A stretch of 64,000 nucleotides of DNA from Vibrio proteolyticus NBRC 13287 (GCF_000467125.1 NZ_BATJ01000019.1:1-64000), one strand, 5' to 3'; counted from the stretch's first letter, positions 43,558-53,010 are shown. Numbers and translations: made by a program. The notes: a model not told the origin generated them from the letters alone.

Positions 43558-46116
43558 TTAACGCACAGCCGGTAAACTGGTCGCCTGCATGTGAATTTCC
43601 GCCTCCCAGGAAGGTTCCTGGCGCCACTGCTTCACCACACCACGGTTCGTCATCCACACCGTCGCCTTGTCCGTCGCATCAGCGAACACGGTTTCACTGT
43701 ACACCTTACACGCTTCAAACGTGCCGGCAGCCACGGTGACACGCTCACTCCCCAGATATTTCTCACCATAGGTAAAGCGGCGTGATGTCAGTTGCTCAAC
43801 CGGCGTCTCTTCCACCGCGTCCAGGATCTGGCCAAGTGTCACCGTCGCAAACTGACCGTATGAGGTCGTCACGCCCAGTTTGACCTGCTCTTTTCCGGTT
43901 GGTGCTGGCAAGACCACTTTAACGCTGCCCCACCGCTCGATTTGCACCGGATCGTGTCCATTCAGACCATAGAAAAAGTCCGCGTCCTGATACTGCTCTT
44001 CAGTAAACACGTGGCTCCCTTTGGCATCATAGCCGGTGACCACGGTTTGGGTCAGACCAGCCTGACCCAATGCGGCAGGCAAGCCCGTCACGTTGCTGTC
44101 GGTCAACCAGGAAAACTGGCTGCCAGCATGCTCAAAACGATAAACAAAATCCGTCATCGCGCCGTCATTCTGCCACGGTACTGAGCGCTGTACGGCGTAC
44201 ACCTGCCGATCACCGATCTGAGCCGTATATCCGGCATCTGGCAATCCATCAAGACACGCCTGTAATGTCATCGGCTGTGCGTAATTGTCGAGAAGAAAAC
44301 GCATCCCTTCACGGTCAAACACGTACTCCTCTCCGCCGCTGTTCGCCTGTACAAAATGTGTAACCCGCACGAAACCATCGACCACAGACAGGTAGGCTTT
44401 ATTGTCGGCAGAGTTAAAGTTACTCCAAGTGGTTTGAGCAGCGAGTGAAACCGGCAGTGTCACTTCTCGCAGAGTAACCCCATTGACACGAATATCTTGC
44501 CAGGTGCCGGTGGCGTCGTAGCGCGCATACGGCGTGCTCCAGTCCCAAGGCATGGAGTAGTACACCACTTGGCCGTCACTCAACAGTTGGGCATACACTC
44601 CTCCGGTTGCCACACCGCCCATCGGGATCAGATCGGCATTCGCAAACGTGCCAGCGCGGTTACTCTCATCTTGTGAGGCCGTGGCGGCCAACGTGGTCAG
44701 CCAGGTATCCTGGCCATCTTTAAAGGCACTGAGCCCATTACACATACCGTTGAGTTCAGCCATTCTCGCTTCATCACACCAACGGCCTTTATTAAACGAG
44801 TAAAAGCCGTGACTCGCGTTGCTGCTGGTGAGTTGGTACGCTTTCATGTTATCCGGGAACGTCAGTGTTGTGGGCAACACATCCGCCCAGACACCGTTAC
44901 CACCCTCTCTTTGCAACAGGGTACGCACATTCACGCCACCGACATTCAACTGCTTGGCGGTGATAATTTCATTCAGAACCGAGCTGCCCTTCACCAGTTC
45001 CAGTGCATTATCGTCCAGCACTCGAACCTGGACAACCGTGTCGTCCTCGGCGCTCCAGCCTTGATCTGTCAGTACCATCTGTCCGCGATCGCCTTTCGGC
45101 TCCGCGGGTACAAATTGCCCACGGGCATAATCAAAAACCTGTTTAGCGTCTTCCACCTCGCCATCGCGGCTCAGCGACAGCTGACCATACTGTACAGAGC
45201 GGGCCTCATGATCGGCAGTTTCGCCGTCCAGCCAATACAGGCCACCAGACGAGAGCAGCTTCGCAAGATCCGCGCTAACGGCTTGCTTGTCAGCCTGATG
45301 CGCTTTGATCTTTTCCACCAAGTTCGAGCGATCCAACCCAATATGATCACGGTTGATGCCGGAGGCGATCGTGTGCGCCGCAAACTGATCACCCGCCGTC
45401 GCAATTTCACTCACCACCGTGGTCAGTACCCGGCTGACTTCTTCGTTGATCAATGACGCCAGCGCCTTCGCACTGATGCCTTCCCCTGCCGCGACTTGCG
45501 CCAGCCCCTCGTGGTTTTCCGCCATTATCGAAGCCGTAACCTGCGCCACGCGATGTAGCGTCTCATAGTCCGCTTGCTGTTCAGCAGTCAGCTCCGCTGA
45601 CGCCTTGGCCGCAATGTAATCACGGCCAAGATCCAGACTCAGTCCCAGCGTTTCCTGAACGCTTGCCGTGGCCTGCTCCAGAGAGCGCCCGTTTTCAATC
45701 TCATGCTGGACTAACGTGGTGAGCGGGCTGACAAACGTCGCTCCCGGCGGCGCACTCAGGGTGTAACTCTGACTCAGCACCAAATCCGGGTTGTCGGTGT
45801 CTATGGTTTGTCCAGCCACCACTTCAATCAGTACAACCCCTTGCTCAAGCTGTGTCTGCGTCAGAGCATCGAGAGAAAACTCGCCGCCGTCTCCGGTGAC
45901 GGCGGCAGGCTCACCGTCATCACAAGCTTTGTTGTTATTGATATCCAGACACGCGTTGGCACCCACTAAATACCCGTCTGCGGCTTTGGCACTGAGCGAG
46001 TACGTTGCGCTCTGCCCACCGTCCGTATTTCCTGCTTCGGAGCCACTACTGTCACTACCACATGCCGCTAACCCAAGAGCAATCGCCACCGCCAAAAGTG
46101 AACGTTGAGAATTCAT
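43558..46116 (-). CDS. Large uncharacterised lipoprotein
   Basis: 852 residues. A lipoprotein signal with the lipobox LAACG (Cys19) is followed by a Ser/Gly-rich linker. Near residues 56-70 lies DINNNKACDDGEP, similar to a Ca-binding EF-hand/dockerin loop. A helical segment (about 125-240) and a long beta-rich remainder (about 280-850) follow. This looks like an outer-membrane or surface-exposed protein. I do not recognise a family and will not assign a function. It is a single gene with its own upstream region and shared terminator. Confidence 0.8.
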   Translation of the reverse strand: MNSQRSLLAVAIALGLAACGSDSSGSEAGNTDGGQSATYSLSAKAADGYLVGANACLDINNNKACDDGEPAAVTGDGGEFSLDALTQTQLEQGVVLIEVVAGQTIDTDNPDLVLSQSYTLSAPPGATFVSPLTTLVQHEIENGRSLEQATASVQETLGLSLDLGRDYIAAKASAELTAEQQADYETLHRVAQVTASIMAENHEGLAQVAAGEGISAKALASLINEEVSRVLTTVVSEIATAGDQFAAHTIASGINRDHIGLDRSNLVEKIKAHQADKQAVSADLAKLLSSGGLYWLDGETADHEARSVQYGQLSLSRDGEVEDAKQVFDYARGQFVPAEPKGDRGQMVLTDQGWSAEDDTVVQVRVLDDNALELVKGSSVLNEIITAKQLNVGGVNVRTLLQREGGNGVWADVLPTTLTFPDNMKAYQLTSSNASHGFYSFNKGRWCDEARMAELNGMCNGLSAFKDGQDTWLTTLAATASQDESNRAGTFANADLIPMGGVATGGVYAQLLSDGQVVYYSMPWDWSTPYARYDATGTWQDIRVNGVTLREVTLPVSLAAQTTWSNFNSADNKAYLSVVDGFVRVTHFVQANSGGEEYVFDREGMRFLLDNYAQPMTLQACLDGLPDAGYTAQIGDRQVYAVQRSVPWQNDGAMTDFVYRFEHAGSQFSWLTDSNVTGLPAALGQAGLTQTVVTGYDAKGSHVFTEEQYQDADFFYGLNGHDPVQIERWGSVKVVLPAPTGKEQVKLGVTTSYGQFATVTLGQILDAVEETPVEQLTSRRFTYGEKYLGSERVTVAAGTFEACKVYSETVFADATDKATVWMTNRGVVKQWRQEPSWEAEIHMQATSLPAVR

Positions 46117-46572
46117 CCTGTTTCTCCATAATTAATCATCGATGAACATTCTTTCTGTGAGGCGTGCATTCAGACAAACCACTCAACGCCGTGAGTTATT
46201 TGCATTTTTTTTGAGTGCACCTCACAAAAATACCAAATCTCGTCAACGTTCAAATAACGGTAAATGTGGCTTTCGCGAGCCAGTCGTCCTCGATTCAAAT
46301 CAGTTTGCGTGTCATATCTAATAAATTGACATTAATGATAAAAACAACAAAAGTGATGTGTTTTTAATATGCAATAACAACCGTGAATTCCACACGGTGG
46401 CAGAAGGGGAGCCAAACAAGAGGTTTATCACATCGCTTTAACGCTGAGGGCATTAACGCAAACCGTCAGACGGACCAGGAAGGGAGGCAGGAAAGTAGAG
46501 AGCGATGCCAATTTGCCCGAACGACACATGCACGTCCGGGCCGTATTTACACTGTAAACATGGGGAGAGTGA
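46117..46572. other. Intergenic upstream of lipoprotein, with paired segments and a parS2 site
   Basis: 456 bases. The left half is AT-rich and should contain the lipoprotein promoter. The right half holds inverted pairs: ACCGTG/CACGGT (46380-46397) and CATCGCT/AGCGATG (46431-46437 with 46501-46507), plus a parS2 site. No known RNA family was recognised. Confidence 0.45.
46546..46558. promoter_or_regulatory. parS2: parS2 centromere site
   Basis: TTTACACTGTAAA, perfect match to TTTACANTGTAAA, in the gap between yibL and the lipoprotein gene. Confidence 0.88.
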
Positions 46573-46929
46573 TCAGAATTTTTTCGGAGCAAAGCCCGTC
46601 ATCACATCCAGACGCAGCTGTTTGCCCATTTTGGTCATGGGATGAACAATAACCAAACCTTTGACCGATTTTTTCAACTTACCTAGGTCAGCCTGTTCTT
46701 CTTTGGTAATTTCACGAGAGAATGGCATATCCAGCAAAGACTTACGTTCTTTGTTCATGTTGTAGTCTTGCTTACCCTTGAGTGAATTGATTTTCTTGGC
46801 CAGTTGGTCCACTTCATCGGTAAACTTGGTAATCATCTCCTGATCGCCACGAGCCTTTGCGCTGTCCAGTTTACGTTTAGCCGTATCCAGACGATTGTGA
46901 TGGTGTTGAATATCGTTTTTCAGACTCAT
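46573..46929 (-). CDS. yibL: YibL-family ribosome-associated protein
   Basis: 118 residues, DUF2810 family. The C-terminal half matches YibL closely (FSREITKEEQADLGKLKKSVKGLVIVHPMTKMG and MTGF near the end). The N-terminal half is a charged coiled helix. E. coli YibL has been found with ribosomes; the role is not established. Cytoplasmic. Confidence 0.88.
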   Translation of the reverse strand: MSLKNDIQHHHNRLDTAKRKLDSAKARGDQEMITKFTDEVDQLAKKINSLKGKQDYNMNKERKSLLDMPFSREITKEEQADLGKLKKSVKGLVIVHPMTKMGKQLRLDVMTGFAPKKF

Positions 46930-46999
46930 GATCTCTTGTCTCTGTCAGAAAATGAAAGGGCGCCGAGTTTATCAGACCCGGCGCCCAAATTATAGCGAA

Positions 47000-47626
47000 C
47001 TAACTCAAATCAGCCAGCGCACGTTCCAGCAGCGACCAGTCACTCTGGCACAAGTACGGACGCAGCGCGTCAAACTTTTCCGGCGACCAATCGTAGATCC
47101 CCAGCGCCAACAGTTTCTCAATCACTTCCGGTTCAAACCGGTAGCGCAAAGGTTTCGCCGGATTTCCGCCGACAATCGCATAGGGCTCGACGTGTTTGGT
47201 CACCACACTGTTGGCCGCTATCACCGCGCCTTCGCCAATGGTCACGCCAGGCATGATCATCGCTCGCATACCAATCCACACGCCATCCCCGATGATCGTG
47301 TCGCCTTTGCCCTGATAAGAACGTTCTATATCGTCGAGAAACGGATACAGACAGAACCACTCGCTGCGATGGTTATGATTCCCGCCCATCAGGATCACAC
47401 TTTCCGCGGCAATGCAGACGTAATCACCAATGTAGAGCTGATCGACCGGCCATTTCGGCTGCCAGTCTCGGCTGACTTCATCCCCAAACAGGTAGCGAAC
47501 CACAGAGCGCTCGAAACCCTGGTCCCAGCAATCGCTGTAGTAGCTGTGGGTGCCTTTGATATGAATGTTCGGATTTTGTACCACCTGGTGCAACAATTGA
47601 ATTTTTGACCAATGTTTTTGTGTCAT
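47000..47626 (-). CDS. CatB-type (XAT) acyltransferase
   Basis: 208 residues from the ATG at 47626 (MTQKHWSKIQ); the longer frame adds 17 residues without support. Left-handed beta-helix hexapeptide repeats (IGDGVWIGMRAMIMPGVTIGEGAVIAANSVV) with the active-site His in GNHNHRSEW and VGGNPAKPL. The xenobiotic acetyltransferase family includes CatB chloramphenicol acetyltransferases and other O-acetyltransferases, so the substrate here is not certain. It is divergent from the metallopeptidase gene. Confidence 0.85.
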   Translation of the reverse strand: MTQKHWSKIQLLHQVVQNPNIHIKGTHSYYSDCWDQGFERSVVRYLFGDEVSRDWQPKWPVDQLYIGDYVCIAAESVILMGGNHNHRSEWFCLYPFLDDIERSYQGKGDTIIGDGVWIGMRAMIMPGVTIGEGAVIAANSVVTKHVEPYAIVGGNPAKPLRYRFEPEVIEKLLALGIYDWSPEKFDALRPYLCQSDWSLLERALADLS

Positions 47627-47652
47627 GACAATTCCTTCAAGTTTCAGATCAC

Positions 47653-47676
47653 TGTCACGGAACGATTTTCGTGACA
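47653..47676. promoter_or_regulatory. Inverted repeat between CatB-like and metallopeptidase genes
   Basis: TGTCACG (47653-47659) and CGTGACA (47670-47676) with a 10-base spacer. Possible operator for the divergent pair. A small GCGCTA/TAGCGC hairpin lies further on at 47763-47779. Regulator unknown. Confidence 0.4.
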
Positions 47677-47836
47677 TTACTCAGACGTTCGGCAGAGTAA
47701 TGTTTACTGCACGCGTGGTTGCTTCAATAACGGGTTCATTGCCAACTTTCCGGATCCACTTCGCGCTACAGAATAGCGCAAACCACCTCAATTGTGTCAC
47801 ACTATTTGTCCAATCCATTGTTGTGGTTTTCAGCGG

Positions 47837-48616
47837 ATGCACACGGCACCCTTTTTCCTTTTATCTTCATTGGCACTGACCTCTACAGCGCAGGCCGGAC
47901 CAAAACTGATCATCGATTATCTGCCGCCGTCGAAAGAGCACGAGCAGGCGTTAAAAACGGATATTCAACGTAGCGGCATTAACCAAATTGTTGTGGAGCT
48001 GTCTGAACGCTACTTCCGTTTTCAGGATCCGCTGACCATAGTGTATGGCAGCAGCGAGGGGCCGTTGTACGATCCACAACAGCATGTTATTCATGTCCCG
48101 TATCGCTTCTATCAGGACTCACTCGACTATTTCAGCAACAATGACTACGAAAAACGCTATGGTCGTTCGGCGCGCCAGGGGGCTCAGGACACGCTGCTGC
48201 ATACTCTGCTGCACGAAGTCGGCCACGCGTTCATTGCTGAAAATGACATTCCGGTGCTGGGTAAAGAAGAAGACGCGGTTGACAATTTTGCGACCCTGAT
48301 GATGATCAATTACGTCAGTGAGGGGCAAGACATGGCTATCAGCGCCGCCGATATGTTCGCCTTTGAGTCCGAGTTTCGTCCCGACTATTACGATTTTGGT
48401 GAATACATTGACGAACACAGCTTTGATCTGCAACGCTACTTCTCGACCCTATGTCTGGTGTACGGCAGTGATCCGAGCGGTTACCAACACTTACTCGATG
48501 AAGTGGAAAATGATTATTTGCAGGATCGGAAAGATTTCTGCATTTATCAATTCGAGCGGGTGAATCGGAATTGGCATCACTATTTGTCTTCTGCGCGATC
48601 GCCCGAGCAGAAATAA
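47837..48616 (+). CDS. DUF4344 putative zinc metallopeptidase, exported
   Basis: 259 residues from the ATG at 47837, which yields the signal peptide MHTAPFFLLSSLALTSTAQA. The core is LLHTLLHEVGHAFIAENDIPVLGKEEDAVDNFATLMM: HEVGH is a zinc HExxH motif, followed by Glu-Asp-Ala-Val-Asp as the likely third-ligand region. DUF4344 proteins are putative peptidases. It should act in the periplasm or outside. Downstream DCC gene is 28 bases away. Confidence 0.82.
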   Translation: MHTAPFFLLSSLALTSTAQAGPKLIIDYLPPSKEHEQALKTDIQRSGINQIVVELSERYFRFQDPLTIVYGSSEGPLYDPQQHVIHVPYRFYQDSLDYFSNNDYEKRYGRSARQGAQDTLLHTLLHEVGHAFIAENDIPVLGKEEDAVDNFATLMMINYVSEGQDMAISAADMFAFESEFRPDYYDFGEYIDEHSFDLQRYFSTLCLVYGSDPSGYQHLLDEVENDYLQDRKDFCIYQFERVNRNWHHYLSSARSPEQK

Positions 48617-48644
48617 CGTATAAATGACCAACGGAGGCGCATCC

Positions 48645-49037
48645 ATGACTGAACTGATCCTGTTTTACGATGGGCACTGCCCGTTGTGTGTGAGCGAAAT
48701 GCAGCGATTGACGCGCAACGATCAGCACCAGCGCCTGCTGCTGGTCGACATTCACACGCCGGATTTCGCCAACTACCCACATATTGACGCTCAATCGGCG
48801 TCTGACATTCTGCATGGCGTCACCGCTGACGGCACATTGCTACTGGGACTGGACGCGATACACCGCGCCTGGCAGTTGGTCGGAAAAGGCAGGTGGTATG
48901 CCCCGCTACGCTGGTGGTGGTTGCGACCTCTGGCGGACTGGGCGTACCTTAAGTTCGCTGCCAACCGCTATACCCTCTCTCGTTGGCTGACCGGACGCGC
49001 ACGTTGTCAGCAAGGTCAGTGCAAAAAACAGCTCTGA
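48645..49037 (+). CDS. DCC-family thiol-disulfide oxidoreductase (DUF393)
   Basis: 130 residues from the ATG at 48645 (GGAGG seven bases upstream). The YDGHCPLC motif near the N-terminus carries the family's paired Cys. The domain is thioredoxin-like; physiological partners are unknown. No signal peptide. It follows the metallopeptidase, probably in one transcript. Confidence 0.88.
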   Translation: MTELILFYDGHCPLCVSEMQRLTRNDQHQRLLLVDIHTPDFANYPHIDAQSASDILHGVTADGTLLLGLDAIHRAWQLVGKGRWYAPLRWWWLRPLADWAYLKFAANRYTLSRWLTGRARCQQGQCKKQL

Positions 49038-49257
49038 CCATCAACAAATAGTTACAAAACTATCATTATTCACATTTTTGCCATCAAAGTGTCGCTAATA
49101 TTGATCAGGCCTATATGTATCGACCAGCAGATGGCTCCAATCACTGACACGTAGAAACCTAATTACATAACACCTTTGTGGATGTGTAGTGAGACAGGCT
49201 ATTGTCGCGACCGCGCTGCTGAGTCGATGCGGATTATTACTTTCAGAGGAAGTCGCT

Positions 49258-50919
49258 ATGAGTCTGACCATTCGCAAACGCTTGTACGTGCTGTCGATCG
49301 TGCCCCTGCTTATCATCGCACTCGGCATGATGAGCTTTACCTACATCAAAACCACCGAGCTGAACCAACAGCAAACCGAACAAACCCGCTTGAACATGAT
49401 GGAAATGAAAAAAGCGGAGCTGAACAATTATGTGCAAATGGCGAAATCCGCCGTCACGCCGTTACTTAACCGCGGTGCCTCTTTACAAGAAGCCCTACCC
49501 ATTTTGCGCGAACTGGAATTTGGCAGCAGCGGCTATATCTTCGGTTACGACTCCAAAGGCACACGTATTCTGGTGGGTAAAAACGACAACGGCATTGGTG
49601 AAAATTTCTATGATCTGCAGGATAAGCAAGGCAACTACCTGATCCAGGATCTGCTGAAAAATGCCAAAATCGGCAAGTATACCACCTACTACTTTCCCAA
49701 ACCTGGTCAGACGGAAGCCCTGCCGAAACTCAGTTATTCCATCTATATCCCTCAGTGGGACCTGATGCTGGGCACCGGCTTTTATACTGATGACATTGAC
49801 GCCATCATCACCGACATGGAGCAAGCCGCAGAACAAGCGCTGACCGAAACGCTGGCCGCAATAGCCTTATTCAGTATTGTGATTGCGGCAGCCGTCGGGG
49901 TGTTTGCAGTGATGATCAACCGCAGCATCATGAAGCCGCTTGAACTGTTTGATCGCTCAATCAGTTCATTTGCCAGTGGCGAGGCTGATCTGACCGCGCG
50001 CATGGAAAACTTCAATGCCCCGGAATTCTCACGTCTGAGCGGCAATTTCAACCAGTTCGTACATAGCCTGCAGAACATCATCCGCAGCGTCAGCAATGTT
50101 GGTCAGCAAGTCGTCAGTGAAACCAACAGCATGACACACCGCGCCGCTCAAGTTGATGAACTGGCATCTGGTCAACGCGAAGAAACCGAGCAAGTCGCGA
50201 CCGCAATGACAGAGATGACCACCACGGCGCAGGAAATCTCCAACAATGCCAGCCAAGCCGCTCAGTCGGCCCGAGAGGCCGACGACAGTGCCAAAGATGC
50301 GCAAAGCATCGTCAATGCTGCGGCTAGCTCCGTCGAGGCACTGGCACAGGAAGTCTCAGAGGCAAGCAGCGTCATCTCACGCTTGGAGGGCGACGTCCAG
50401 AATATCGCTTCCTCTTTGGAAGTCATTCAGGATATTGCCGAGCAAACGAACCTGCTGGCGCTCAATGCCGCCATCGAAGCCGCGCGAGCTGGCGAACAGG
50501 GCCGTGGCTTTGCGGTGGTCGCCGACGAAGTCCGTAAACTGGCCAGCCGCACACAAGACAGCACCGGTGAAATTCACGATATGATCGAGCGACTCAAAGC
50601 AGCCTCAGACGACGCAGTGAAAGCGATGGATTCGAGCCAGGCGCGCGGTGCCAGTACGGTATCCGAAGCGCACGCCGCCGCAGAAGCGCTGGTCAAAATT
50701 CAGGAGTCAATCGGAACCATTATGGACATGAACTCGCTGATTGCGACGGCCACCGAAGAACAGAGTTTGGTGGGTCAGGAGATCTCTCAGCGCATTGTGG
50801 TGATTTCCGAACAGAGCAGTCAGTCTGCAGAACTGGCCAACGACAATCGTCAGGGCAGCCAAACACTGAATCAACGTGCCAACGAGCTCTACGGTTTGGT
50901 GGCGAGATTTACTGTTTAA
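49258..50919 (+). CDS. Methyl-accepting chemotaxis protein, Cache type
   Basis: 553 residues from the ATG at 49258 (AGAGGA upstream). A membrane segment (about 8-30), a periplasmic single-Cache domain (about 35-180; GSSGYIFGYDSKGTRILVG, WDLMLGTGFYTDDID), a second membrane segment (about 190-215), HAMP, and the signalling domain with the hairpin tip (EQTNLLALNAAIEAARAGEQGRGFAVVADEVRKLA). The Cache ligand is unknown. Equivalent in position to V. cholerae VCA0008. Confidence 0.93.
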   Translation: MSLTIRKRLYVLSIVPLLIIALGMMSFTYIKTTELNQQQTEQTRLNMMEMKKAELNNYVQMAKSAVTPLLNRGASLQEALPILRELEFGSSGYIFGYDSKGTRILVGKNDNGIGENFYDLQDKQGNYLIQDLLKNAKIGKYTTYYFPKPGQTEALPKLSYSIYIPQWDLMLGTGFYTDDIDAIITDMEQAAEQALTETLAAIALFSIVIAAAVGVFAVMINRSIMKPLELFDRSISSFASGEADLTARMENFNAPEFSRLSGNFNQFVHSLQNIIRSVSNVGQQVVSETNSMTHRAAQVDELASGQREETEQVATAMTEMTTTAQEISNNASQAAQSAREADDSAKDAQSIVNAAASSVEALAQEVSEASSVISRLEGDVQNIASSLEVIQDIAEQTNLLALNAAIEAARAGEQGRGFAVVADEVRKLASRTQDSTGEIHDMIERLKAASDDAVKAMDSSQARGASTVSEAHAAAEALVKIQESIGTIMDMNSLIATATEEQSLVGQEISQRIVVISEQSSQSAELANDNRQGSQTLNQRANELYGLVARFTV

Positions 50920-50927
50920 CCTCTGAA

Positions 50928-50940
50928 TTTACAGTGTAAA
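50928..50940. promoter_or_regulatory. parS2: parS2 centromere site
   Basis: TTTACAGTGTAAA, perfect match to TTTACANTGTAAA, eight bases after the MCP stop codon. Confidence 0.88.
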
Positions 50941-51004
50941 AAATGCACCGGCCCCATGCAGCAAGGTTTGCCGGCTAGCATGCAGACGCTTGAAAAGACA
51001 CAGA

Positions 51005-51040
51005 CAAAAAAGGCTTCGCAGTGCGAAGCCTTTATTTATT
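51005..51040. terminator. Bidirectional terminator between MCP and YebC-like gene
   Basis: AAAGGCTTCGC/GCGAAGCCTTT with loop AGT. T-rich sequence follows on both strands. Confidence 0.92.
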
Positions 51041-51051
51041 AAGCACAGAGC

Positions 51052-51768
51052 TTACAGTTCAGCGTTGTGGTACACCTGCTGAACGTCATCACAGTCATCC
51101 AGAAGATCGAGGAATTTCTGGAATTTCTCTGCGTCTTCACCGCTGACGGGGGTGTGGTTTTGCGGCACGAACGTGATCTCTTCTACATCCAGAGTCACAT
51201 CCGGGAATTCAGCGTTCAGCGCTGTTTTCGCTTTGAAGAATTCGGTGTGTGGTGCAAACACCGTGATCACGCCCTCTTCCAGCTCAATGTCAGCAACATC
51301 AACGTCGGCCATCATCAGAGCTTCCAGAATCGCTTCTTCATCGTCACCTTTAAACTGGAAAACCGCCTGGTGATCGAACATGTGAGCAGTAGTACCCGGC
51401 GAGCCAATTTTCGCCCCAGTCTTCACAAAGCATTGACGAACATCCTGGAAAGTACGGTTGCCGTTGTCGGTCAAGCAGTCAACAATCACGCTCGCACCGC
51501 CCGGAGCAAATCCTTCGTAACGCGCTGGCTGGTAGTCTTCGCCGCCGCCGCCGGTCGCTTTGTCAATCGCTTTATCGATTACGTGTGCTGGTACCTGGTC
51601 TTTTTTCGCTTTTGTGATCAGGTGCTTAAGTGACAAGTTCATGTCTGGGTCTGCACCGCCATTCTTCGCGCACATGTAAATTTCTTTACCGTATTTGGAA
51701 TAAACTTTAATTTTTGCGCCTTGGGTTTTCGCCATAGAGGCTTTGCGCACTTCAAAACTTCTTCCCAT
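51052..51768 (-). CDS. YebC/PmpR (TACO1)-family protein
   Basis: 238 residues from the ATG at 51768 (MGRSFEVRK, GAGAG upstream). Family landmarks: KIKVYSKYGKEIYMCAKNGG, VIDKAIDKATGGG, YEGFAPGGASVIVDCLTDN and a GSPGTTAHMFD block. Matches V. cholerae VCA0006 in position. Members are described as transcriptional regulators, and recent work links them to translation of polyproline stretches; which applies here is unclear. Confidence 0.93.
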   Translation of the reverse strand: MGRSFEVRKASMAKTQGAKIKVYSKYGKEIYMCAKNGGADPDMNLSLKHLITKAKKDQVPAHVIDKAIDKATGGGGEDYQPARYEGFAPGGASVIVDCLTDNGNRTFQDVRQCFVKTGAKIGSPGTTAHMFDHQAVFQFKGDDEEAILEALMMADVDVADIELEEGVITVFAPHTEFFKAKTALNAEFPDVTLDVEEITFVPQNHTPVSGEDAEKFQKFLDLLDDCDDVQQVYHNAEL

Positions 51769-51912
51769 CGGGATGTTCTCTCTTCTCAATTTAACGCGGG
51801 GATTTTAGCAAAAAGCAGAACCTTTTCAATTCTGCCTCGTTGAATAACCAACGCCGCGGAATCTGGAAAAATAAATGACGTTCCATCGGGAACCAGCAAG
51901 AACTTTTCCGGA

Positions 51913-52122
51913 TCAGGCCACGCCCATTATCTGTTTGTATTTCGCGACGGACTCTTCAAACCAGATTTTTTCCTGTTCATCACGAATTTTTCTCAGCTGT
52001 TCAGTGATCTCTTCCGGACCACCTTTAGCTTCACGCAGTTTCCACACCAGAAAAGACGCCTGCTTATCCAGCTCAATGCGGTTCTTTTCCTCGGGTGGCA
52101 GTAGGGAAAGGTTCATCGACAT
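51913..52122 (-). CDS. DUF3283-family protein
   Basis: 69 residues from the ATG at 52122 (GGAT upstream). MNLSLLPPEEKNRIELDKQAS and WKLREAKGGPEEI resemble the DUF3283 family of vibrios as I recall it. Small, charged and helical, cytoplasmic. Function unknown. Confidence 0.75.
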   Translation of the reverse strand: MSMNLSLLPPEEKNRIELDKQASFLVWKLREAKGGPEEITEQLRKIRDEQEKIWFEESVAKYKQIMGVA

Positions 52123-52257
52123 GATTTTATCCGACTCTGTGTGACAACTGGGCACGCAATATAGCACAGCGTCACCATATTTTAAGTGGTTTTGTCGGCA
52201 AAATAACAAGGGTGGCCGTTAGCCACCCCTGGTTCAACCGGATTCAGCGTTTCTCCA

Positions 52258-52455
52258 TCAGTGCAGTATGCCCAACTCTTTGGCTTCTTCAATCGTCAGG
52301 CCGCTTTCGCGGATCTCACGTAATGCCTCAATACGGCGGCGAGCTTCTGCTGATTTCACGCTTTTTACGGGTTTTTGTGTTTCTACTTCTTCCGTGAAGT
52401 CCCACTTTGTTGCAATGTTGGTCATATCATCATGGTCAATTGAATTAATGGACAT
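52258..52455 (-). CDS. Small helical protein, PA3496-like
   Basis: 65 residues from the ATG at 52455 (GGAGG seven bases upstream). An acidic N-terminal part and a basic helix EARRRIEALREIRESGLTIEEAK suggest the PA3496-type family of small envelope-integrity proteins, but this is tentative. Nothing else identifies a role. Confidence 0.7.
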   Translation of the reverse strand: MSINSIDHDDMTNIATKWDFTEEVETQKPVKSVKSAEARRRIEALREIRESGLTIEEAKELGILH

Positions 52456-52787
52456 AAATACCTCCGAACAAACCATGTAAGGGACGCCTAATCTGTAGCA
52501 AAGCGGCAATTTGTTGTTAAGCACAATCGCGTCAATCTGTGACTACGGTAATGATTCCGACAGCGCATTTATATTTGCCTCATTTAACCTTTGCTCCCGG
52601 TCAGTAGTCGCAGTACATTTAAGGAATTACGCCGTCGAAATGGAGTCTGATCCAGCTCTCATTTCACTCCCCCCTTTCCGCTTCTTTTAGACTGGTTAAC
52701 ATCACGCTCGTAATATTACGGCGCTGAATGGTTGCCGTTGTTTCCCCACTTAATCAGACAGCCCCCTCAGATCATGGTCACCTCTGA

Positions 52788-53010
52788 AAGCATGATCAAG
52801 AGATTCTTATCCCCCCATACTTGCGTGTTCTGCCAAAGCGCTAGATTGCTCCATCGCTCCCGTAATGACGGTCACACCACGGATCCATTGTGCCAGCTGA
52901 AAGGGACAGAGAGGTTGGATCATATGACGTCGGAACAATGATCAAGGAACGAGGCGTGATCGTTGCTACGAATAAACTCAACACGGATGTTCACGTAAGC
53001 ATGATCAAGG
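52788..53010. repeat. Three RctB-type iterons outside the origin
   Basis: ATGATCAAG occurs at 52792, 52938 and 53001, all in one direction. The first has the extended form GAAAGCATGATCAAG, which also recurs at the origin. Each contains a GATC Dam site. RctB binding here is inferred. Confidence 0.6.

Noticed and set aside
46447..46470. c-di-GMP-I riboswitch-like GGGCA and ACGCAAA pieces
   Set aside because: Only three bases separate the two pieces, so the required hairpin between them cannot form; the tetraloop and receptor are absent.
46383..46652. 89-codon frame on the plus strand
   Set aside because: It runs through the yibL 3' end and a parS2 site and has no ribosome site or family.
52732..52941. 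69-codon frame downstream of rctB
   Set aside because: It covers iteron repeats and has an unremarkable translation; no ribosome site.
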